NCBI RefSeq assembly: GCF_029962835.1
Contig: NC_080583.1
Span: 67,441,158 to 67,505,157, forward strand
Length of the DNA: 64,000 nucleotides
Reading direction: 5' to 3'
From: Magnolia sinica
Taxonomy: Eukaryota > Streptophyta > Magnoliopsida > Magnoliales > Magnoliaceae
The notes under the pieces are model-generated. The model searched no databases. It saw only the letters and a program-made list of their open reading frames with translations, and was not told where the DNA came from. The translations under genes were made by a program, and so were the position numbers. This document shows, in pieces, positions 56,920-64,000 of this stretch; the first letter of the stretch is position 1, and every line of letters starts with the position of its first letter.

Positions 56920-58882
56920 TAGGTCATGCAGCTAAGTCAAACAACAACATGCAGCTGTGACAGTGGTTAGCTCTCATTGAATTTTGGGGTGTTTTTAGCA
57001 TAACAATAGCCAAAAATGTTGGCAATCAATGACATCCCAATTCGATGATTTCAACTCATAAGGATTATATCAGGTGTCCGCAACGATGACATGGGCACAT
57101 CCATGGTTTCATACTTGAACTTGGTGAAGGCCGATCTGGTTTAGCACCAGGAATCATATACCATGGGCCTGACTCGGTGATTTGGCTGATCAGGCCAAGT
57201 CACCCCGTGCAACTTGTCCAACTGAAGGTTACATGAAACAGTCAGCTGCCAATGCATCCACCGTGCAGACACCATGCACGCGAGTGGCACCCATGGTTGG
57301 AAAATCTAGACCGTTGATATATTATGGATCATTCTGGATGGACCATGCTCCAAATAATTTCCATATTGGTGGCTATAGATACTAAGATGGTTAAGAACAA
57401 CATTACACATTCACCTGAAATCATATAGGTCACTGAATTACTCGTTTTTTTTTTAAAAAGGACACTGAAAAGTCCCAAGCTGGAATTTTTTTGGGGCATG
57501 CTCCATGCAATATACCAATCAGCAGATCAATGGTCAGGATTACTGGGCCATGGGCTCTATTTGTCGGAATTGGAAAGAGGGTGATATAGCCAAATTGCCC
57601 CTGACTCATCCAGGACAACTCAACTCAAAACCGGACAAGTTGGCCCGAGTCACTTTGACTGAAAACCATGGGCATATCAAACAAATTCATAATAGATTTA
57701 AACAGTGAATTGTAGTAAATAATAGTTTAGACTATCAAGTCACCATAAATTGTTGTTGCTGCTGCTGCTGTTATTTTAATGAATTTTAGTTGAGTTCACA
57801 GATTTTCATCATTTGATGAAGTAGACCAAGAAAAGCGGGGTAAACTAGTTAAGGCCTGGATCTGCTGCTTGGGACCCAAGTTAGCAAGGCACACTGCTTC
57901 TTGAGGGAAGAGCCCAGCTTGAGTCATGAATCCTAATGTAACAGTTACAGTCTGTGTGAACTGATTATGTGATACATTGAAAGAAAACTAATGCAGATGG
58001 CCAGTACTGTAACTGCAGACAGCTTATCATTGGGTTACCTCCGTTTTGATGTGTCTTGCCCTGAAATTAAGCTTGTGTAACGTGATAATTGGATATGAAA
58101 AACATTGCATAGGGAAGTGATACCTACAGGCAAGGTACCATAACTTGTGGTACCATGCCCTCTTTCCTGCCAACATGCCACTTGTGCAGGACATCAGTAC
58201 AATGAAAACAGTAGGCCATGCCATGAAGATCACCTGACACAAAAATAGGCTAGTCTGGTCATCAGTTGGGCCACACCATTGGAATCAGTGCACAACAGTG
58301 GTCTGACCCAACATTGAGGTGTGGCCCACTACGGATAATTTACTGCTGAACCTGCTAACCATGAGGGCCTGCAAACCATCTCTCTCACCGGTAGTTACTG
58401 AATTGGAGAAGCATAAGCAAATCACTTGGGTCAAGAAGAGAAGAGAATCATAATAATATGAACTTTCCTAGGAAATAACAAAAATGGCGTCAAAAAGAAA
58501 TAAAATCAAAAGGAGGCATTGGACTTCTCAACATGCATACCGGTTGGATTTAATAAGTGAATACTAGTGGGACCTCCAGTAATGCCGAGGGTGAATGAAA
58601 AGGGTGACAAATCAAGCTCATGTCCTATCACACGTGAACCCCCCACAGTATACATGAGACATGACATACATGAACCCCATGTCACATTCTTTAGTCAAAC
58701 CTTGTTTTATTGCTATATCCCCCAAAAATTAAGAAGAAGAAGAAGAAGAAAAGAAAAAGAAAAAGAAAAATATCATTATGACTATCCTTATCATCTGATC
58801 CACATCCATAAAATTGACGCTTAAACAATATGACTCGTTGACACAAAACATTCTATACCTACAGGCTACGACTCATGTTTTA
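56920..58882. other. Intergenic stretch, no gene recognised
   Basis: Holds a GCTGCT repeat near 57755-57770 and AAGAAG-type repeats near 58730-58770. Short frames (57182-57385 and others) show no domain or conserved pattern. Confidence 0.45.
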
Positions 58883-59487
58883 GGGCCTGTTTGGATAATG
58901 GACTACCGCGGTAATGTGGTGTAAAAAATCACATCATTGCATCATGTCTTTAATTGGATATTGCCAAGTGTCAAATCATGCTAATATTCCAGAATCACAG
59001 CAGAAAACGGATGGGCGGAGGTGTGTTCACATGGCATAGTTTCGTGGGCCTCACCATGATGTGTGTTATATCCACACCATCCATCCTTATTGGGTGATCA
59101 TTTTATGGAATGAGACAAAAAATGAGGTGGATCCAAACCAGAAATGGACCACACCACAGAAGGCAATGGAATTGAGTGCCTGCCATTGCAAGCTTCTTGG
59201 GGCCACAAAAGTGCTGGATCTTCGGCATTTTTAGGGACATGCCTTAAAATGATATTGCAAAATGGATGGACGGTGTGGATATAATATGTATTAATGAAAG
59301 TACATCCATGCATATCTAACCACCGAGAATACTATACGGATGGAAAGTGTAGCTAGCTGTAGGAGTATTGCATACAAGTACAACCACTATCATGGTTTAC
59401 CTTTGACTACTGTGGTAATAATAATCATTACTCATTTACCATATATTACAGCCCATTACTGTGGTAATCAGTAATCCAAACAGGCCC
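58883..59487. mobile_element. Composite element: PIF/Harbinger-like MITE shell with foldback core (605 bp)
   Basis: Ends GGGCCTGTTTGGATAATGG and AGTAATCCAAACAGGCCC are inverted repeats, and an exact TTA duplication flanks the element (58880-58882 and 59488-59490). Next inside are ACCGCGGTAATG against CTGTGGTAATC. The middle, about 59040-59290, is a foldback repeat with arms GTTATATCCACACCATCCAT and GGATGGACGGTGTGGATATA and a reduced centre. Confidence 0.8.
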
Positions 59488-59490
59488 TTA

Positions 59491-60505
59491 GTGGTTCAAC
59501 AATAGATCTGATGGAACACAGGTTGGATGGATGATCCTATCAAATACTCTAGACATAACTATCCTGACCCTTCAACAAATGGCATAAAAATGGATATTTG
59601 ATCAAAACAGAGCATGAGTCACATGCCCATACAATAAGAAAAACCAAAAACATAACTATCCTATCAAATATTTCTCTGTTTACTTTCTTTGTTAGTATTT
59701 TAGAGAGCAAGAGCTCCAATTAGTGTCCCCTCTCCTTTTTGAGGCACTTTGTTTGGGATTTATTTTGTGACTAATTTACGAAATCCATCTTTTTGCTTCC
59801 ATCCCTGATAGCATAAAAACTTAATCATGCCCATGGGTGTATGAGGCCCACTTTGTCTCAAGTATGAGGGACGCAAAATGCATTAGGCCCAAGGGTTTTA
59901 TGTTTGGTTCACATGCTCCACCAGTGTTCATCTAACCACCCAAGCTTGACCCCTCCTAGGTAGTATAGCAATGGGGAGGGTGACCCAACCTTGTAGGGCC
60001 AAGGCTCAGGCCCCTAAACTTGGCCTCAAGGGTCTTTTGCCAAGTCATGCTTGGGCCAATGATCTAGTTCACCATCACATAGGTCATCATTATACGAAAA
60101 GAATGCATGGTTTAAAGACAAGTGTGAGTTGTTCCCCATTCACCACACATGTATAGTTTAAATACTTTTTGGATCCAAGTCATGTCTCAATTATCCAAAC
60201 TATTTATATGATGGGACTCGTCGTAAATGGAGGATACCTAAAAAATCTTAAATTGGATGACTTTCAAACCTTTAGTCACTTGAATAATTTCCTTACAATG
60301 GCAGACCCTGTAGGGCAAGTCTAGGGCCAAGGCCTTTCAACCTGATTAGGATCAAGGCTAAGCTAGGGCAACCTCATCCCTGCCCTAGCCCAGCCCATTG
60401 CCACCCTTATTTCTAGGATGGCTACTCTCTAAACTCGGTCACCCTCTTGGATACCTTGGTAGTACTCCCCAAATACGACCAACCTCCTTTCATACAATGT
60501 TCGAG
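59491..60505. other. Intergenic, AGGCCC/GGGCCAAGG-rich in part
   Basis: 59940-60050 and 60300-60410 have recurrent GGGCCAAGG and AGCCC words, as at 19900-20470. No gene recognised. Confidence 0.45.
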
Positions 60506-60509
60506 TTGT

Positions 60510-60665
60510 CAGTGTCGCTACAAGTTTCGCTGACCAGAGATAGAGATATAATATCTTTATCGCCGATAATATCGCCGATAACTGGAAATTCGGGAAAAAA
60601 AGGGAATAACACGAGGAAAACGGTGGAATTTTTTAGTGAAACTTCATGACAAGCCTGAATACACA
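60510..60665 (-). repeat. CGATA repeat family, inverted copy
   Basis: Minus-strand sequence from about 60665 to 60510 parallels plus strand 18050-18220 (ATATGCAAATGTGTG, GTTTCACT, TTATCGGCGATA, CTTGTAGCGA). Confidence 0.65.
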
Positions 60666-60680
60666 TATTTGCATATTTAG

Positions 60681-60684
<4 letters not shown>

Positions 60685-60734
<50 letters not shown>
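60685..60734. repeat. TA dinucleotide microsatellite
   Basis: Perfect run of about 25 TA units. Confidence 0.95.
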
Positions 60735-60736
<2 letters not shown>

Positions 60737-60756
60737 AAAAATTTGCATTACATAAC

Positions 60757-61187
60757 TGTAGGGCCCATTGTGATGTATGTGCCTTATATCCACATCGCCC
60801 ATCAAATATGACAGCTCCTTTTAAGGCATGATCAGAAAAATGAACAAGATCCAAATCTTAAGTGGACCATACCACATGAAACAAACCATTGTGATTAAAT
60901 CACCACCACTGAAAACTTCATGGGGTCCACCGAAATGTTTATTTGCCATCCAATCTATTGATATGGTCACAAAGACATGGATGAAGAGACCACACAAATA
61001 TCAGCATAACCAAAACTTTCATGGCCCATGATAAATTTGATTGGTTGATTACCACTGTTTCCTATATTATGGTCCACCTACTATTAAGATCTACTTGTTT
61101 TTTTTGGAGCATGCCCTAAAATGAGTTTTCAAAACAAATAGACGAAGTGGATATAAGGTACATGAATCACAGTGGGCCCCGCGGTTA
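60757..61187. mobile_element. Foldback element (about 430 bp)
   Basis: Left arm GGGCCCATTGTGATGTATGT and right arm ACATGAATCACAGTGGGCCC are inverted copies. The centre has CATCCAATCTATTGATATGG. No open frame. Confidence 0.75.
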
Positions 61188-61257
61188 GGGATTCCACCCA
61201 CCTCAGTGGATACATACCCATTAAAGCTGTGCCCGGCTTGGGTGCAACCCCAGAATA

Positions 61258-61645
61258 TCAAAGTGAGTGGGACGCTGGGCCCACCTTAATGCATACATTG
61301 TATATCCATGCCGTTCATCTGTTTTTCCAGCCTAACTTAGAGTGTGGTCTAATAAATGAAGAAGCAATTTCCGGCGGAGCATACCACAACAAACAATTTG
61401 TTGATTATCCAACCTATTGATAAGGCCAAACAGACCTAGATGAAAGAAAAGCAAATATCTATTTGATCTAAAACTTTTCTAATGTTTTTAATAGCCAATA
61501 ATCATTGTTTCTGATCGTGTGATCTACATGAAAATTATATCTGCTTCAATTTTTGGAGGACCATGGCCTAATTTAATTTGAAAAAACAGATGGACGGCAT
61601 GGATATACAATGAATGCATAGATGTGAGCCCTACGATGAGGGTCC
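61258..61645. mobile_element. Foldback element, partly degraded
   Basis: Left arm AATGCATACATTGTATATCC near 61289 and right arm GGATATACAATGAATGCATA near 61601 are inverted copies. The centre CCAACCTATTGATAAGGCCA is kept, and the outer ends are eroded. Confidence 0.65.
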
Positions 61646-61741
61646 CACCCACATCGTTGGTTCCAGGTCTCACCCAACTCTCCCTCCAAAATCGGGGCAA
61701 ATTGCATGTTTGCCACACCACCGATTTCTTTGGTGTGTTGA

Positions 61742-62193
61742 TGTCACCAAGTTTTGTGGCCGCCACCATGACGTATGTGTTGTATCCACACCGTCCATTC
61801 ATTTGGAGAGATCATTTTAGGGTACGAGACAAAGAATGAGGCGGATTCAGAGCAGTAGTGGACCCACCATAGAAAACAATGGGGAGAGTGACGCCACCGT
61901 TGAAACCTTCCTAAGGTCCACCATGATGTTTATTTGAGATCCAACCCTTTCATAAGTTAACACAGGCACGACATAAGGGAAAAAACAAATATCAGCTTGA
62001 TCTAAAATTTTTGTAGCCATTAGAAGTCTTTAATGGTGGGCGGCACTCTCCCCACTATTTTCTGTGGTGGGGTACACTGGAACTTTGGATCTAAATCATT
62101 CTTTGTATCATGCTTTAAAATGATCTCTTCAAATGTATGGACGGTGTGGATACAACACATACATCATGGTGGGGCCCACTTAACTTGGTGACA
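61742..62193. mobile_element. Foldback element, best-preserved copy (452 bp)
   Basis: Starts TGTCACCAAGTTTTGTGGCC and ends GGCCCACTTAACTTGGTGACA. Each arm is about 165 bases and pairs along nearly all its length by eye (for example GTGTTGTATCCACACCGTCC against GGACGGTGTGGATACAACAC), around a loop of about 120 bases that holds the GATGTTTATTTG and CATAAGTTAACAC words. No open frame longer than about 70 codons with any known pattern. Confidence 0.82.
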
Positions 62194-62282
62194 TAACTTC
62201 GGTAAGGACTAGGGAGTCTCGCTGCTCAATGGCTGGACGCAGATTTCTTGCGAAAGCCTTTGTAGGATGTTCCAGCACTAGG

Positions 62283-62734
62283 ATGCTAGGTGGGGCCTAC
62301 CATGATGTTTGCTATAAATCCACACCGTTAATCTATTTTGGGAGGTCATTTTAGGGCATGATACAAAAATGAGATGTATCCAAGACTCAAGTGGTCCGTA
62401 CGAGAGGAAACAATTTAGATTTAATAACCACCATTTGAACCATTCGTATGGCCACAAAGGTTCATATCAAGTGATATTTTTGGCGATATTTTTGGTGTTT
62501 TCAATTCATCCGAGTGGGAATGACTTATAAACGGTTTGGATGGCATATAAATATAAAGGAAGATGCCAGGAAGTTTTCAACGGTAGGAAACTCTTTTCCT
62601 GGTTTTCCCTCTCGTCCGACCCACTTGAGTCTTGGATCCAACTCATTTTTGGTCGCATGTACTAAAATGAACTCCCACAAGGGATGGACAGTTTCGATTT
62701 ATCACCAAAATCACTGTAGGCCCCACCTTGCATC
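62283..62734. mobile_element. Foldback element, subfamily GATGCTAGGTGGG, copy 2 (452 bp)
   Basis: Starts GATGCTAGGTGGGGCC and ends GGCCCCACCTTGCATC. Centre GTGGGAATGACTTATAAACG matches the sister copy at 53409-53852 (GTGGAAATGGCCTTATAAAC). The flanks also match. Confidence 0.75.
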
Positions 62735-62903
62735 ACAGCGCATGAACCTTTCCCAGGAAATTCGCGTCCTGGGTGCTAATCCACGGAAGCAGATTGGCTG
62801 GTGTACCACACACCAGCTATATAGCTGTTGTAGGTACGTGTCGTGCGAAGACGAGCACTGACGCTCCTCGAGCTCCAAGTTGTACGAACGGTTCAAAGGA
62901 GAT

Positions 62904-63346
62904 CCAAGTTACATGGGCCCCACAGTGATGTATTTATTATATCTATAGCGTTCATCTATTTTTATAGATTATTTTAGAGCATTATCCAAAAAATGAATCA
63001 TATCCAAAGATCATCTGGACCACACCGCAAATAGCATCGAAGATAATGATTTTCACCGTTAAAATATTCGTAGGGCCTACCATAACGTTTATTTTCCATC
63101 CAATCTGTTCATTAGGCACAAAGACCTGAATGAAGCGGAAAAACAAATTTCATATTTATCCAAAACTTTTGTGACCCCAAAAAGGGTTTCAATGGTAGAC
63201 GTTCAATCCCCCACTGCTTTTTACAGTGTGGTCCACTTGATAGTTAGATTTGTCTTATTTTTCGTCTCAAGCCTTAAGACGAGCTCGCCAAATGGATGGA
63301 CGGTTTGGATATAACACACGTCATGATCAGACCCACAAAACTTGCT
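62904..63346. mobile_element. Foldback element (about 443 bp)
   Basis: Left arm begins CCAAGTTACATGGGCCCC and right arm ends CCCACAAAACTTGCTGACG. The centre has CATCCAATCTGTTCATTAGG and the right arm GTTTCAATGGTAGACGTTCA. Confidence 0.7.
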
Positions 63347-63390
63347 GACGTCAATGCAGCAGTCCGCTTCCCTAATCCGCATCCGTCAAA

Positions 63391-63633
63391 ATGGCAACTA
63401 AAGCCCTTTTTTTTCCGAAACCATATAGGGTTCCGGTTCTTCCTTCCCAGAACCCTAAATCCAAAAATCTCCCTCTCAAATACACTCCGAAATTGAAGGG
63501 AATCGAAGATTTTTTCGCACTTCCTACGAACGGCACACCGCTTCAATCGATTGTCCCTCTTCTACAAGTACCGAATGCACTCTTGAAGAGACTCAATCCA
63601 CCCACATCGGTGAAAAGACTCGATCCCTAAGCT
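63391..63633 (+). CDS. Hypothetical short protein or first exon (transit-peptide-like), unrecognised
   Basis: ATG in context TCAAAATGGCAAC opens a 79-codon frame: MATKALFFPKPYRVPVLPSQ then basic and Ser/Pro-rich residues, ending KRLDP-stop. The composition (Met-Ala start, few acidic residues, many Lys/Arg/Ser/Pro) resembles an organelle-targeting N terminus. The frame ends four bases before an LTR primer-site-like motif on the minus strand (63637-63648), so the rest of a gene may have been displaced by an insertion. I do not recognise a family; chance is possible. Confidence 0.35.
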
Positions 63634-63636
63634 CCT

Positions 63637-63648
63637 GCTCTGATACCA
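63637..63648 (-). promoter_or_regulatory. Initiator-Met tRNA primer-binding-site-like motif
   Basis: The minus strand reads TGGTATCAGAGC exactly. An LTR, if present, would lie at higher coordinates (from about 63650) and run out of the window. Confidence 0.5.
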
Positions 63649-64000
63649 TTCTGATAGCAGACAACCAACCAACACACCAAAAGCTCCAAAGATGTTGAGG
63701 AAGAACCGGTTTATCCCTCTATGCAGGCCCTCCTAGGCAAAACTTAGGCGAGACCTCCCTATGGGCAACCCCCGCGTTGCACGAGTCCCTGAATCACATG
63801 ATCCCACAATGGTCCCTAACTCATGGCCATTTTGCATCTTACAAAACCCACCTTGTGGGCCACCCCACCCCAGCGTAAAAATACGGTGCATCCTTGGAGA
63901 CACCAAGATGCCCCTACATCATCCCACATCACCAAAAAACCTTTCTCAACACCCTCCATGTTCCTAGTAACTACCAACAAAATTGATGCAGTCCCACGGC
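63649..64000. other. Possible LTR start of an element leaving the window
   Basis: Follows the primer-site-like motif. Contains CCCCAAC/CCCACC-rich sequence and no coding frame I can support. Identity as an LTR is inference from position only. Confidence 0.3.

Noticed and set aside
60685-60734. TA run as a possible promoter element or origin
   Set aside because: A simple microsatellite; nothing around it supports a function.

Overview
This window is nuclear DNA of a land plant, almost certainly a flowering plant with a large, repeat-rich genome. The signs are plant LTR retrotransposons with initiator-Met tRNA primer sites, a CACTA terminus, PIF/Harbinger-like MITEs, a LINE tail, and one intact plant-specific receptor kinase gene. 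The dispersed GGGCCCACCATGATG-type foldback repeat suggests a magnoliid or other early-diverging angiosperm, but I cannot confirm the lineage from sequence alone. No rRNA, tRNA gene, CRISPR array or organellar insert is visible.

Layout. 1-6970: 5' half of a Tekay/Del-like Ty3/gypsy element (element A, minus strand), with pol and gag remnants, primer site and a 3.9-kb LTR. 6971-22240: old intergenic DNA with teloboxes, microsatellites, foldback repeats, a CACTA end, a Tat-like gag scrap and four decayed fragments of unrelated cellular genes: SF3B5, an LRR-VIII-2 receptor kinase, Xaa-Pro aminopeptidase 1 and a cysteine-synthase-like enzyme. 22241-43300: a three-level nest. Element C (plus strand Ty3/gypsy, 684-bp LTR) is split in its reverse transcriptase by element B (minus strand, Tekay/Del-like, about 4.1-kb LTRs, 24928-40382). 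B is itself split in pol by a 2.3-kb solo-LTR-like insert (32124-34428). C ends in a truncated LTR joined to a Tat/Athila-type protease fragment.

43300-64000 holds the only convincingly intact gene, an 858-codon CrRLK1L receptor kinase of the ERULUS/CAP1 type (45228-47804, minus, no intron). Around it lie MITEs, a probable copia-type LTR, an L1-type LINE tail, minisatellites and many copies of a foldback repeat whose two arms are inverted copies of each other. Five copies sit between 60.75 and 63.35 kb. Two others lie inside shells with PIF/Harbinger-like termini. The same sequence is also embedded in the 4-kb LTRs.

The genes here do not form a pathway. The receptor kinase would act alone at the plasma membrane, and everything else is decayed or mobile. 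The most novel material is the foldback family and its composite forms, the nest, and the cluster of gene fragments.
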